Shown: positions 24,701 through 39,700 of the stretch, piece by piece
Layout of the letters: each line of letters begins with the position of its first letter
Position numbering within the stretch: position 1 is the stretch's first letter
Source of the DNA: Ctenosaura bakeri
Lineage: Eukaryota; Chordata; Lepidosauria; Squamata; Iguanidae
Assembly: GCA_948474755.1 (NCBI GenBank)
Contig: CAOLHI010002161.1
Location: forward strand, 186,001-250,000
Direction: 5' to 3'
Length of the DNA: 64,000 nt
Position numbers and translations under genes: made by a program
The notes under the pieces: model-generated
Database searches by the model: none
The model's input: the letters and a program-made list of their open reading frames with translations, nothing else
Told to the model about the DNA's origin: nothing

Positions 24701-27700
24701 AATTCTTCCTGATCTACCCAGAAAACCATTTTAAACAGTCTTAAGGCATGGCTTGCTTTGAGAGAAGTGTTGTGACTTTCTATAAAATCCTACTGGTTAA
24801 TTGGTTTCAAGACCTCACTAACTGGCTGACAACCTTCACGTCTGTTCCTCAGTTAACAGATCTGTGGAGCCATTTGAATGGGGAGGGGGCAGAGGGGGGA
24901 GAACCCCATTAAGAAGTCTAACAGCTCCCCAGCCCCATCTTGCATGCAATACGTGCAGGGAACATAAACTGACAGATTCGGTAAGGCGGGAATCCTCAGG
25001 GCAGCGCTGCATGTAGAAGGACTTTATCTCAGCAGGAAATCGACACAGCAAGATCGGCTCATTAATGGCATCCGTCATCTGTCTCTCGGGAGCCTCTGGA
25101 ATATCCTGCGGTTAAGAACAAAACTTATTAGTTCATCCACTCCCACCTCCTTCTGTCTAGAACAGCTCTGCTTCACCCCCATTGACTACGGCCTCTACCC
25201 TCCCAAGGCTCAACCCTTTAGCAAAGGTGTGTGTGCCTGTCTGTTTTTAATTAACCTAACTCTATTGTACTCATTATCAGTGGCAGCTCCCTGTGGAGCC
25301 TATGGGGTTAATGAATCTACTCTGGGTTTTAGTATGAACTATAAGAGAGTTCGCCAAAGTGCCAAACCCTATCTCCCAAGAACAGGTTCAGCATCACAGA
25401 CAGCTCACCCCCCTACTGAATGGAAGCCACCACCGTTCATTGTCATGTATTTATATAGCCAGAATGATGCTTAATGTTTGGGTGGCTAACTGCTTGATTT
25501 GCAGTCAAATGTAGTTAACATCCCATAAAACCATAACTCTCATATAGCCAGTGGATCAAGATATTGTCCACAAGCTAAGAAAGAATCACAGTTCTACAAT
25601 ATAGAAACTCATTCTCTGAGTGGGGAATCTTAGATAGCCAAACACTACAATTGGCCCCCTACATTCACTAGGATTAGGGGCACAGGACCCTCGCAAAAGT
25701 GGAAAAATCACAAATATCAAAGCGTATGTGTGTGTTTATGGGAGTGGGACCAAGGAATGGTGGGGAGACAAGGCACCCAGGATCCAAACCAGGTCATGGA
25801 AAAGAGAGGGAAGGAAAGAAGGGTTGGCATTTTGTCCCTATACTTCCTCTCTCTCTCACCCATCTCTTTCCTTGGGTGTGGGGGGGCATCAGGAGATGGG
25901 TTGTGCTCTTGAGAAATTAGGCTGTGAGCTGTCCTTAGCTGGCCAAGCAGAAGCCAGTGGAGAAGAAAGAGGACCAGAGGTGGGATTTTGAAGGACTGTG
26001 TGGCCTGATTGGAGCCACTGAGAGGAAGGTTCCCTTGGGTGGGTAGAGCAGGGTGTGGAGAAACTCACAAATAATCAAATCTGTGACAGTGAAATCCACA
26101 AATGTGGGCCAACTTTACTATCCACACACAAGAGTAAGGACCTCCAAAGTTTGGGTGCAGCCACTGAGAAGGCTGTATCTTCAGTTATTTTATTTATTTA
26201 TTTGTATCCCGCCTCTCCATATGGATCAAGGCGGCGAACAACTTACAAATAGCATGTTGATGTTGTCAAGGCAGCGAAACAACTCTCCCTGGAAAATATC
26301 AACAGCCAGGCAAGAGCGTGTGGAGAAGTAGTTTCAGACTTTGGTGGGCATTACTAGCACTTTGAATAATAATAATTATTATTATTATTTATTTATTTGT
26401 ATCCCGCCTCTCCATATGGATCGAGGCGGCGAACAACTTACAAAGCCTGGAAAGAGACTGGTAACTTCCTTAGCTATAACTTAGGGGAGTCACGTGCTCC
26501 TTCTAAATGACCCCAGTCAAGAGCATTCAGGATCTGCAGACATTTTCAAACAGGTTTCAAAGGCAGCACTTTTCAGAAATGTATTATGGAAATCTAACTG
26601 CTACATTTCAAAGAACAGGAATGGATTTACAAATAACAACGAGTCTTACATCTCCAAATTCATAGTAGGTGCCATCTTCCTTCTTTACATCATGTTCCTT
26701 GAGCCACACAAGGGCATCTGTGTAGTTCATGCGCTTGAAGGGACGTTTGGGGGGTTCAAAGTTCTGCACGACAGAAGAAAAGCACTCATGAGTTCTAAAA
26801 ACAAACGTTCTGATTTGTGGATTCATTTAAGTTTTCTCGTCCCTAACCATAATAGACAGAGCTTGGACACGTTATCCTCTTGGACTACAGTTCCCAGAAT
26901 CCTTCAGTGTCTGTAATGGCTGGGAGATTCCGAGAGTTACTAGTCCAAGGAAATAACATTTCAAAGCTCTGGCAACAGATTATGACAACATACAAATCAC
27001 AGCTTACAAAATCTGTTGTTGTTGAGGCTTAAGCATATTGTTCCTATTTACAAATACCTTGATTTCCCTTCCCTCTTCCCTTGTGTTATCATCTAGACCA
27101 TAAACCACTAGACCATCAAGGATCTGCCTAGAACATGCTCCCAGCGGTGGTGCGGTAGTAATCGTAATAATGGATACCTGGACAAGGTCAAGTGTGGCAC
27201 CTGAGAGAATCTCCAAGAATCCTCTGCAATGGAGTTGTGTGGCACATGTCTCAAGAGCTGCTGTGCAGAGCAAGCAGCAAATTCAGAAGCAAAACTACAA
27301 AAGTCAATACGGGAAACTTTTTTTCGGGGGGGGGTGGTCTCAGCCACTTACTGGGTTGAGGGCATACAGTAACTCAGACACAGGTGATTTCAAGACTCGG
27401 TCTACAACATCGCAGACTAGATCCTCCAAGCGATTCAGCAAGTCTTCAAAGGTCATGAAAGGGCATTCAGCTTCAATGTGTGTGTATCTGTATGAAAAGA
27501 GACAGCAAAGATCTTTTTATTCGGGTGCACTTTTTGTAAATTACCAAAGAGAGATTTCGTAAGTGGACATGGTACTTTAATTGTAAACTGATGTCCTTTT
27601 AATCTCTTTTGAATTCACCTCTCTTTCAATATTGCGGTTTAATATTATAACCTTTTTGTTTTCATTTGTACATTTAAAAAAAAAATCTTGCCTGAGTCCT

Positions 27701-30700
27701 AGTTTTGGGAGAAAGGCACGTTACAATCAAATCAATAAATAAAAGTGGATGTCTTCAGTAAGAAAATAGGTGGAGAACCTGCCTCAGAACCACCACTTAT
27801 TTACTCTTTCTGTCTCTCCATATTCTCGCTTCTTCCCGACATGAAACCGATGGCAGCTTACAACAAATTAAAACCTAGGAGAACTAAAAACATATTCTAC
27901 AAAGGTTGAAAAAAAATCTGTTAAAAGCAAAAAGTAAAAACAGTTTAAAGGACAACAAAAAAGACAAAGTCACAGTACACCATCCCAAAAAACCCTTCTG
28001 TCACATGAACTAAAAGAGCTAAGATGAGTACCTTTTTGTTTAATTCAGCTTTGCAAATGAATCTGTATAAGCTACTCATCCGTAATATTTTATACTGGAC
28101 TGTATGGAGGTAAATGATGAAACAAGGGACCTGCAATAGGAAAAGCTACAGAAGCATGCTCTCTCAGCAGCACCCTTATTTGGTCAAAATTTTTGAGTAG
28201 TAATAATTCCTTGCCATTTGTTATTTTTAAATCATATGCCCATGATTGGCAGCACTTTCTGTGTTGCATGGAAGGTTCATTAGCATTCAGGAGAGAAAGA
28301 GAAAAAAAACCTTCAGTATTACATCTGTGCTTCAGTTTTTCTGAGGAAAAGGAACACTGTAAATTTGGCAAGGAAACATTTAATCTTTATGTAGGCTCCC
28401 TGGACTAGCACTGCTTGTTAGGACAGTCTGAAGCAAAGGCTCAAAGAGGCTAAAGGACCTGAAGCATGGTTCGGTGGAGAGTAAGGCTTCAGGAAACAGA
28501 GCAGAGAGGAGCTAAAATGAAGCCAAGAAGGGCAAGTAGGAGAATATACTCTTTTTTCAAACAGATGGCCTGTTGCTGTGGAGAGAGGATGACTGGGGAA
28601 TTTGGTTCAGCAGGCATGTGATCCAGGCATGTCCATAAGAATAAGGACAGCCCTTCAGATAACTGTGTCCCAAGCTGTTCAGGGCTTTGAGGTCACCACC
28701 AGTACTTTAAAATGGGCCTGGGGATGCAAAGACGAGGCGTCCTACAGCACAGCACCAACAAAGTGCTGAACATCCAGTCACTTCTAACTATCCAAGGCTC
28801 TTAGTCCACTTACTCGGGCAGAACACATAACACATTTTGTCCTGTAAATGGTCTCTTACTCAGCTAGATGCCTGCGCGTCCGAGAAAGTTCAGCTCTGTA
28901 TGACTGGGCAATGCAAAAGACATCTCCCAGTGCTGGGATGCAGGTCTCCAGATACAGCTGGGACGACTGCGTCAGATAGGCTTCTTCACCAAAGTAATCC
29001 ATTTTGAACAGAGTAGAGCCTCCTTCCACCTGCGTTTGGACCAGTGTTGGTGGGGTGACCTAGAAGAGAAAGACAGATACATTATACGAAGACTCTGGAA
29101 CATAGAAAACTGCCTTATACAGAACCATATCCCTGGCCCATCTAGCTCAGTATTATTAACTCTGAGAGTGCAGCTCTTCAAGGTTTCAGGCAGGATTCTG
29201 CCTTACCTGGAAAATGCTGGTATTCCCTGGTACTTCCCCAGGAAATAATAATCAAGCTTCATCTTGGCAACCTGCCAAAATCAGACTTGAATACAGGCAG
29301 GGTGGTCCACTATTACATTACACCACATTGTTGCCATGTGTCTCCAAGTCAATCCTAACTTATGGCAACCAAAAGGCGACATACATGGCAACCAAAAGGC
29401 GAGAGAGTGTCTTGTTTTTAGAATCACAAGGCTGGAAGGGATCACATGGGTCATCTAGTCCAATCCCCCTCCTGTGCAGAAATACACAACTGAAATCTTG
29501 TTTGTCTTTAAGTCATTTTCCAACCAGTGGTAACCCTAAGGTAAAACTATCATGAGATTTTCCTGGCCAAATTTGTTCACAGGGGGTTTTACCACTGACT
29601 TTTTCTGAGACTGTGAGAACATGGTTTGCCCAAAGCCATTCAGTGAGTTTCTGTGGCCAAGTGGGGATTCGAGCCCTGGTCTTTCAGAGTTCTAGTGCAA
29701 CACTCAAACCACTACACCAGGCTGGCTCTCAGAATTACACAACATTGCCATCAGTTTCTAACTCCTGAGAAATGCCAATCTATTCCAAAGAATTAAATGC
29801 AAGATTATCTTTTATATTCAGTTCATAATAACAAAATTCTGGAGGAGAACAATGTCTTACCTGTTGCATCGAAAAAGAGAGTCTTTTTCACCATGAACTA
29901 AAGTTCAGTCTCATTTTTCCCCTCCTGGCAATGGGTTTAGAGCCAAATCAGCCCCTACACAGGATTTCATAGCTCCTTTGCTCTGTCCTATGCTCAAGCC
30001 TTGGACATATCCATTTCTACCTGCCATTTGTTTTGAGAGAGGCTTTTCTCAGACTTGCAAACTGTTCTGCCAACAGATAAAATCTCAGATAGTGCAGGAG
30101 TGTCCTTTAGGATCAACAGAGCAGCAGACACACTTACCTCATAGTAGCCTCGGTCAAAGAAATGATCCCTGAAGCACTGGACGACTACGGAGCGCACCTT
30201 TAAGATCCTGCTCAGGGTCTCTCCCCGAATCATCATGTGCCGGTTGTTCAGCTGCACATCAACGTCCGACTCTTCATTGACCAGGTTATCAGCGCCACCG
30301 GGTGGAGCCAGACCAATGAGTTCCCAGTAGTCACAGCTCAGCTCATGGCCTCCTGGAGCCTGTGGGGATCCAAAGCATATTTGTGGTTTTAAAAAAGATG
30401 GCAGCACCCTAAAGCTTACTACACCTAAAGCTTACTATGAACAAGAAATGTCCCCTCACAAAACCAGATCAGTAGTTGGAAAGGAGTTTTTTTGGGGGGA
30501 GGGAATGGGGCCAAGGAAGGGTATTACAATCACAGCTATAAACATGACAAAATCTTTTCTGTTGTGGCACCCAGGCTGTGGAACTCCCTTGCTCCAGAGA
30601 TTCAGTTAGTCCCCAGTCAAGAGCTGCAGGCAAGCTGCTAAGATGAGAGAAAGGCAGGCAGGCAAGCACACAACTTATGATTTGAGCTAAAGTTTTTACT

Positions 30701-33700
30701 TTGAACCTAAACCAGTTGTTTTGATACTTACTCCCCTTTTATCCTGCTCTCAGTTTTAATGTAGGAAACTGTTTTTTTTGGTAATCTGAGCTGTTTTACT
30801 GTTATTTATTTATTTTTAAGCCCTTCCCTTCCCTACACAGAGGAAGCTAAAATGCAAGTGAACATACAAGCAACAGGTAAAATCTTCATAATAAAATCAT
30901 AATTTTATAACAAAATCTTAAATGGCTTAACACCATCAGCCAGGACCAGTAACTAGATAAATGAAGTCTTTGCTTATCCCCAAAAGATGACGACGACGAT
31001 GATCATCATCATCTTAACATTATGCTGCTCCCCCCGCCAAATTGGGACTCAAAGTGGCTCATAATTTAAGAAAGAATACAATTAAAAACATGCAAAAGGT
31101 AAAAACTATTTACAGAATTAAAACAGTAACAGCTCAATAAAAAATAAAAATTTGATTAAAAAAGATAAATGGCTCTTAAAAACAACAGCTAAAACAATAC
31201 AGCACCCTCCAGCCCATTCTTTAAAAACTTTCGTCATTTCCACACTACAGTGTTATAGTGCTATGATTCCACTTTCAACCTCCTATGGAATCTTGGGGTT
31301 TGCAGTTTAGGGAGGGTCCTTTAGAAGTCTCAGCCAGAGAGCTCTTTGGCCTTAGTAAACTACAAATCCCAGAATTCTGTAGGATGTTGGAAATAGAATA
31401 ATAGCACTCTAACAGTGTAGTACAGAAATTATCTTTTTTTTATTTTTAAAAGCAGCACTTAAGAGTTTGTCTCAGAAAACAAAAAGGCTTACAAATGTTT
31501 AAGAACATTTTTAGCACATAACTCTCTAGCTACAATAGCTCTACTAACTGCCGGTCCATTTCCAAGCCCCATGCAACGTGCTACTTACGATTTTTTTAAA
31601 ACCTTATAGATCTCAGGCCCAGATTATCTGAAAGACCATAGTCTCCTGTTTAAGCTTGTCCATGTTTGAACATCTTCTAAAGAAGCCTTTCTCTCTATCC
31701 CAGCATTATCCCATCTACTCAAAACATGGGAGAAAGCCTTCTTGGTGGCTGCTCTTGGGCTCTAGATATCCTTCCCTAGCAAATTTGGATTGACACCCTC
31801 CTTCCTATCCTTCCATTGTATCTTCCACAGTTTCTGCAGGTCATTAAAGGCTAATAGCCCTGGTGAAGGGGTCCTTTGTGTTTAATTGTTGTTTTCTTTC
31901 TAATGGTCATACTTTCAAATGCCTTTAATTCTATTGCTGGTTTCATTCTATTTTTAAATGGTTGTATTTTTCTTTTCTCAGCTGTTTCTGTTTTAACTTT
32001 TCTGAATCCCCTTGAGTTGTGAACTGGGAAAAAAAGCAGTTTATTAACAACAGCAGCAACAACACATACAATAATTTATGCCACAGTTTCCACCAAGAGA
32101 TGCTCTACCATTGAGCTATGCCTCCTCTGCAGTGGAGCACAATAAGGGATGCAACTCTGTTTACATCTACCCAAGGAGACTATGGGCTACTGGAAGGGCC
32201 CTCTTCTTTCTCCCATCTGTGAGGCCAATGCACTATCACTCCAAGGCCGCTTCCGCACTAGAGTGTTATAGCACTATGATTCCACTTTCAACATCCTATG
32301 GAATCCTGGGGTTTGCAGTTTTGGGAGGGGCCGTCTGGCCCCTCCCGAAACTGCAAACCCCAGGATTCCATAGGATGCTGAAAGTGGAATCATAGCGCTA
32401 TAACACTCTAGTGCGGAAGCGACCCAAGCGTGGAAGCCCCCCAAACCTTCACTTTGTAGGCTGAGTTGGCGCTGGTGCTGGCTTCATTCCAGTAAAAAAT
32501 ATATATAGCTTTTTAACATCTTTTGGACCTACCTGATCCCACTGAACATTTGCATGGTTTTAAACAATTCTAACCTTTCCATGTTTTAACTCGTTAAACT
32601 GTTTAATATGTTGCTTGTTTGTTGTTATGTGCCTTCAAGTCATTTCAGACTTATGACAACCCTATGGTGAACTTATGATAGGGTTTTCTTAGCAAGACTG
32701 ATTCAGAGGGGGTTTGCCCTTTGCTTTCCTCTATGGTTGAGAGAGTATGACCTGCCCAAAGTCACCTAGTAGAGATTCGAACTCTGGTCTCCAGTGACCT
32801 AGTCCAACAGTCTAAGCACTATACCGTGCTGGCTCTCAGTATGTTCTTGGTCTATTTAACTTATTTTAAACAAAAATAATTTAAAGGAAGGAATATAAAT
32901 ATTTTAGCAAATAAATAGGAACTGGCTTTAATGGAACTTTCGGGGGGCAGAGCAGGCTGCTCCTTCTCCCTCCACCAAAAAACAACGGGCACATGTGCGA
33001 GAAAAAAAAACTTCAATACTAGGGAATGCTTTACTGAAATGTGTCTCAGGTGTACAACCTTGCGTTCAATTGCTGATATACACTTTGGAGCCAAGTATAC
33101 TTTGCTGCAAGTGTCATCTTATGTACTAAGCAAAAGCAAACCTGATCAACTGAGCTGAAAGCTACGGAAGGCTACACAGAAGAATTCTGTGAAACTCAAA
33201 AACAAGCACACTGCTTTCCGATTTTGCAGGTTAGGGTCTCTAATTAATTGATACGTCATGGTTTTTACCCAGATAGGCAGCAATCCAGAAAACAAGGACT
33301 TTGGAATGAGCTCTGCTAAACATACTCCTCTCTTCATGTCTAAGCTAACATTAGTTGAGCTGGTATTAATCATTTGGAAGAGGTTAGAGTATTTTCTAAG
33401 CTGATAACATCCCTTCACTACATAGTCCATGAGCACCCCCTAGCGGTTTAGATTTTTTAAAAAATTATATTTATTGCACAGTAATGTAAATAAGCCAATT
33501 CTGATTGTCTCATGCATAGGAAAAAATAATTAATAGTCAAAAAGAAAAGACATGCACATGATAAACACTTAATTGAAATATAATTCCGTAATCTATTATT
33601 AAGTATGTACTCACTGCTTATAAATAACCCAATGAAGTATAATTCCAAAAAAACTTTTTTATTGGGTTTGCAATCAAAGCATAAAATATAACATGATACC

Positions 33701-36700
33701 TCTATAATCACATTTATTAGCAATTTCAACCCCTTTTTTTTAAAAGCACCTAACTGCCATTATCTGTTTTCTGCCGATATATGTATGATTTTGTATCACG
33801 CTACTTGCTAACTCAGTCTACGAAATACACTATATATGGCCTGTTGTTATGTTCAAATAGTGCAGCGGGTGTAAATAAGTCAATTAACTTCCATTACTGT
33901 ACAATTACATTTCACATTCAAAAGGTCTGACTGTTACAGATACATACTACCAAGCACGCATTTCAAAATAAGATTGTACTGGAGACCATTCCGCCTCACG
34001 GTCATCTTTAGGGTTCTCTTTCAAAATTCAAGTTAAAATGTCACAACTCTTCATTTCGAGTAATTTTAAAGTCCATTCCGCTATTGTAGATATTTTATCA
34101 ATCTTCCAATACTTCACATATACTATCCTAGCTGAAGTTATCACATATAGAATAATATGTCAATATTTCTTTGCCAGAATTTGTTCTGTTTCTGGTAGTA
34201 TGTTTAATAAGAAAAGTTCAGGTAGAAATGGAATGCAAATATTCAGGATATCAGAAATTGTTTAGTGCTCGCTTCAGCAGCACATATACTAAAATTGGAA
34301 CAATACAGAGAAGATTAGCATGGCCCCTGCCCTAGTGGTTTAGATTTAAAAATACAATAACCTTTAAAAAATCATTATTTACACTGCAAATAATTTAATA
34401 GTGAAAGAATAATGTATACCAGATGCTGTAAATTACATTTCAGAGGAAGGAACTGGCAAAACCACCTCTGTGTATTCCTTGCCAAATAAAACCAAATGAA
34501 ATGCATGGGGCTTCCGTAAGTCGACAGGTGACTTGAAGGTCCATACACACAAAGATACTTTCAGGGCACTTATAATTAAAGTTTATGTTTCACTATGGTA
34601 AAACTAGAGAGGGAAAATATTACAACGTCCTAATTCAATGTTCCATTGGTGTGAATACCACTGGTGTTCTCCTCCCTCTTGCCTTTCTGGAGACATTTTT
34701 AATCATGCAAGGCTTTGGCAAGCACTTACACCCACTTGCCATGGAAGAACTCTTGGATGCTGTTATCTTTCATTTACTGATGTGTTTTACTTTCTTTACA
34801 CTTTTATTCAACTTAAAGACTTTTCAGTAGTTGATTGTAAGCCGCCTTGAGCCTCAACAATGGGAGAAAGTACGGGTGGACTTCAAATAATGAACTAATC
34901 ATTCGGCCAAGTTGGCACCTTTCATGCACAAGAAAGATCTATCATCAGACTTAAGAGAGCCCTGAAGATTTTAATAGTACAGGTATTACTGGAGGAAAAG
35001 GGGGACAACACCCCAAAATAGATAACTGAGGACTAAATATCTTAGCTAGCCAAAGGATCCTGATTTGGGTGAGCTAGGAAAAGGAAAAGAAGGGGAAATG
35101 AAAGATTGAACCAAGTAGGTGGAATCCTAAGAGCGCTTTCACACAATATGACTGCAATTCCCATCATCCCTAGCCAGCTAGCCTATTGAGGATGTTGGGG
35201 GTTGCAGTCCAACTGCATTTAAAGAGCCACAAGGAAAAACATAGAACTTGCACTCACCAAAGAGCACAAGTAGGCTAGCATCAGCTACTAAAACAGGTAA
35301 CCTTTAAGCTAATTCCCATGCTATACATTTGTACTGCCAGGCTTCTCAGAGACCCTTCCACACTGCACAATTATAGCACTATGATTCCACTGTGACTGCA
35401 ATGGCAATCCTTTGGAATCTTGGGGTTTGCAGTTTAGGGAGGCTAATTTAGAATTCCCAGCCAGAGGTCCTCACCAAACTACAAGCTCCAGGATTCCCTA
35501 GGATGCAGCCATGGCAGTTACAGTGGAACCATACTGGTGTAACTATGTATAGCTGGTCCGCCACATTTGCTGGGGTTCAGGCACAGGGCCCCCACAACAG
35601 TGGAAAAAGCACAACTAGCAAAATGTGTGTCTACGTCTGTGGGAAGGAAGCCAAGGCATGGTGGGGAGAGCAGGTACCCAGGGTCCAAACCAGATGAGGG
35701 AAAGGGAGGGGAGGATTGGCTGGCATGGTAGCCCTATACTTCCTCTCTCTTGCCCATCTCCTTCCTTGTGTGTGTGGGTGGGGGCACTGGGAGACGATCT
35801 GTGGTGCTGAAAAACTGGGCCGCCACCTGTTTTTAGCTGGGTATGGAGCAGCTGCTGGTGGAGGAGAAGGACCAGAGCTTGGTTTTTAAAGGGCTGTATG
35901 GCCTGACTGGAGCTGGCAAAAGGGAAGGTTCCTCCCCAAAAAAGCACTTGGAGGGACAGGGGTTGGAGAAATTTTCAAATAATCAAATCCGTGAAAGTGA
36001 AGTCTACAAATGTGGAAGGACAACTGTGGTGTGAAAAGACCCAAGGAAGTACTTTACACTACATTGTTTTAGTCCAAGTCCTCCTTCTACCTTCAAAATC
36101 CTCTTTTTCAGTGAAGAACACACTACACATGAAACTTCTCCCTCCATCAAAAAAACAAGAGGCACATCTGTGGGGATGGGGGGGCAGGCAAATGATGAAT
36201 AGATGACCAAGAAATTTCCTTTCTCCTCAACAATCACTACAGAAGCAGTTCCCCAGTAATTTTTGGATCTGGCACTGAATTAAAAAAGGGGATAATTTTG
36301 CTGTTGTCTACATTCCCGTCTCCACAACAATGTAAGAACAGGGAGGTGAGGACTATGTCTGCATATTTTGTGGATCCACACTTCTCATCAACCCTTGACA
36401 GTGTAGCCAATGGAGAGAAATGCTGGGAGTTGTAGTTCAGTAGCACCTGGAGGATCATATGAATCCCACCATAACCTATAAAATTGGCAGTTTCATGTCA
36501 TCCTGGGCAGAGCCTGAAAAAAAAATTTTTTTTGGACTACAACTCTCACAGCCCCATAGCCAGCATGGTCACTGGCCTATGTTAACCTGGGGATGTTCTG
36601 GGCACTGCACAGAAACACAGAGTTGGAAAAAACCACAAAGGCCATATAGTCTAACCTCCTGCCATGCAGGAATACACAATCAAAGCTCACAGATGGCCAT

Positions 36701-39700
36701 CTCAACTGTTTAAAAACTTCCAAAAAAGAGACTGCACCATGCTCCAAGGGAGCGTATTCCACTGTCAAACAGCTGTTACCACCACAGAGTTCTTTCTTAT
36801 GTTTAGGTGGAATTTCTTTTCCTGTAGTTTGAATTTATTGGTCTGTGTACTGGTCTCTGTAACAGCAGAAAACAAGCTGTCTCCATCTTCAATATGACAT
36901 TGTTACAAATATTTTAACATGGCTATCATGTCACTGAAGTCGGGAAAAGTAATTTTTCCAAGCTGGGACACAGTGTTTTCTGGACTACATTAGATGAGAC
37001 TGCAGATCAGAAAAATCACTCCTTCCCCTTTTAAGAAATCCTGAAGCAAAGTACAGGAGACAGACATGCTACCTTTCTCTGCAAGTAGTCTAGTGTTTGG
37101 AACAAGGAGTGAAAGAGTAAAAGTCTTGTCTTCTTTTGGGAAGACGTATTTTAATTGTCCTTTGTATGTTGCTTTTAATATGTATTTTAATACTGTTTTA
37201 ATCACTATTGTTTAATGTGAGTTTTAACTTTTGTATACTATAGTTTTAACCACGTTCTCTTTTAAGTTTTGTAAGCCGCTTTGAGTCCTCTCGAGGAGAA
37301 AAGTGGAGTATAAATAAAGATGATGATGATCATGATAATATCCAAAGAAACAAGATTTTTAAACACAGACAGTCTGGAAATGTGGTGTGAGCAATGACAG
37401 CTGATGGCTTCAAGTCTGAGAAGTGGTGAACCTGCACCAGGTTTTTAGCCTGAACTTTAAAAGAGGTATTGCAGGTGTTGAACCTCATCCACAACCTCAA
37501 TGGTGAGACAAAAGCCCAGAATGGATTCATCACCCTACTGCCATGAAAAAAACAGAAGACTGCCCCTGCAGGAGGTTCTCCGCCTCCAAACGATGGCAGA
37601 AAATACTCACCTGTTTCCCTTCTGGGACGAGGTTGAGGGTTCCATAGACGGCCACAGTGCTCTCTGTTGAGAGGATCACTCCATTGTAACACTGGCACTA
37701 GGGGGAAGAGAGAAAATTCAGCCTCAGGACTTTCAGCTTTTAGCTATGATTCAAAAAGAAAGGAACCCTCCTATTTCTCTCTGAGGAAACACTTAATGCA
37801 GACTGCTGGAATCCAGACTGTGGGTGAGTTTGCTTCCTTCTCCTATTCCTAGCACCCAGCAAGCAGAGGATGCCGCAGGCTATCCTTTCCCATCATTAGT
37901 CTCCTGCAGTCCTTTCACACTACACAATGACAATGCGCCCTCTGCTGACACAACCTCAGGACACATAAATGCAAAGTCACACAAAGCCTTGTGTCTGAAT
38001 ATCATCATTGGACATGCTGAGTGTGTGGTTGCCGTGGCACAGATGTGCACACATTGCATCCGCTGACAACAATGGGACAGAGCATTTGTGTTTTTTATTT
38101 TATGTGAGGATTCCTGGAATAAAACCCTTGCGTATACAGAGGGTGCACTATATAGCAGTCTGTTGTCAATTTAGTACAATGGCTTCAATCTGTAAAATCC
38201 CAGGCTTTATCGTTTTTTTAAATATTTATTTATTTAATACTTAGAAATAAGAAGTAAGGAGATAAAATAGTTATATGAGATTTATTAAAATAGAGATGTA
38301 AGAGGAAAATATATAAAGTGTTTAGGAATGGTATAAAATGAAGGATATAGCAATTGATAAGTAACTTGATTAGATTAGAGTGTTTAAATTGCAACAAAGA
38401 TTATGGGAAAATATATTCACAAAGCAGAATTAAAAAGGAAATATATGAGTATTTTACCCAGTGGAGAAGATTAAAGAAGTCATCATTTGCTTTTAGCTTT
38501 TGAATTTCATTTAAAAAAACTGTTTTAACCATGTGCTTTCTAAAATACAGACACATATTTTTAACTTTTCTAAAATAATATTTCAGCTGAACATTAAATT
38601 TTAAATTGTTGTAAGCTGCCCTGAGTCCCATGCCAGGAGGAAGGCACAATATAAATAAATAATAGGTCTTTAGAATTCTCTGACAGAGAACCCTAACACG
38701 TCACCAAATTATAAGTCTCTGGATTCTGCAGGAATCAGAATCAAAGTGCTATAATTGTGTGTTATGAAAGGGCCACTGATATTGGCTCTAAGTCCTATCA
38801 CCTCCTGCCACCGACAGTGCCCCTGCAGGGTGAGAAGGATAGGTGTTGTTGTGTGGGCCTCCCTTTGAGAACTCAACATAGGGAAAAACCTCAGCATAAA
38901 GGTCAAGGGCTGGTTTCCCAAGGAGGAAGTAGAAGATGTGGGGAGTTGGCTATGAAGAAAACCAAAAGTTTGAGGGGTGGGGCACTGTGGTTCGCTCAAG
39001 AAAAACTTTCAAGAAGTGGGGTCCACATGACTGTCTCTAAGGTCCAGCAACCCGTGTCCCACAGTGGCCTCTAGGAGACAGGGGGGCAGCAGACAATATT
39101 CTATGGTTGCTCCCAAGCAACTGGTATTCAACGACATTCTGCTTTGAAACCAGTAGCAGCTGGTGGCCTCCATGTCAGCAGGATGATGCTTCCACTCTTA
39201 TGTTTAAGTCCAAAGTGGGGTGATAAAAGCATGGCACAAGGGTTTCATGGGGTCCCAATACTTTTTGTGGTCCCTGGAGTCTTCAAGAATATTTCTCAGG
39301 CCTCCAGACCCTAAGAGAAAATTCTTCCCAAAAGGAGTGTGGGTGATGTTTCACCTCATTGGTGAAAATGCGCACAATGCTACAAATGCAACAATATTGC
39401 TCCCTCTAACTGCTACCTCCAAAGAGCCCCAAACTGGCAGAAAATGCAACTAAAAGTGACATATGATTTCTGTTTTCAGTTTTCTAATGGAATGGCCTGC
39501 TGGGGTTGAGCCTCATTGGGAATGGAAAGGGGATAGCACCCAACCATGGCACACTTGCTCTGTTGTTGGTATGACTCTTTGAATATCATAGGCATTTTTG
39601 AGAAGAAAAAGTATGTTGTTGTTGTGTGTTTTCAAGTCATTTCCAATTTATGCATCCGCAAGATGATCCTATCATGGGGTTTTCTTGATAAGATTTGTTC

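Noticed and set aside
26494..26916. A 140-codon plus-strand open frame
   Set aside because: It runs antisense through NARS1 exon 12 and shows no independent domain.
34038..34265. A plus-strand open frame of 75 codons
   Set aside because: It is the opposite-strand shadow of the decayed L1 ORF2 C-terminus.
34265..34330. A functional U6 snRNA gene
   Set aside because: Only the first 66 nt are present, CpG sites are decayed, no snRNA promoter elements precede it, and it lies inside an L1 insertion with a target duplication.
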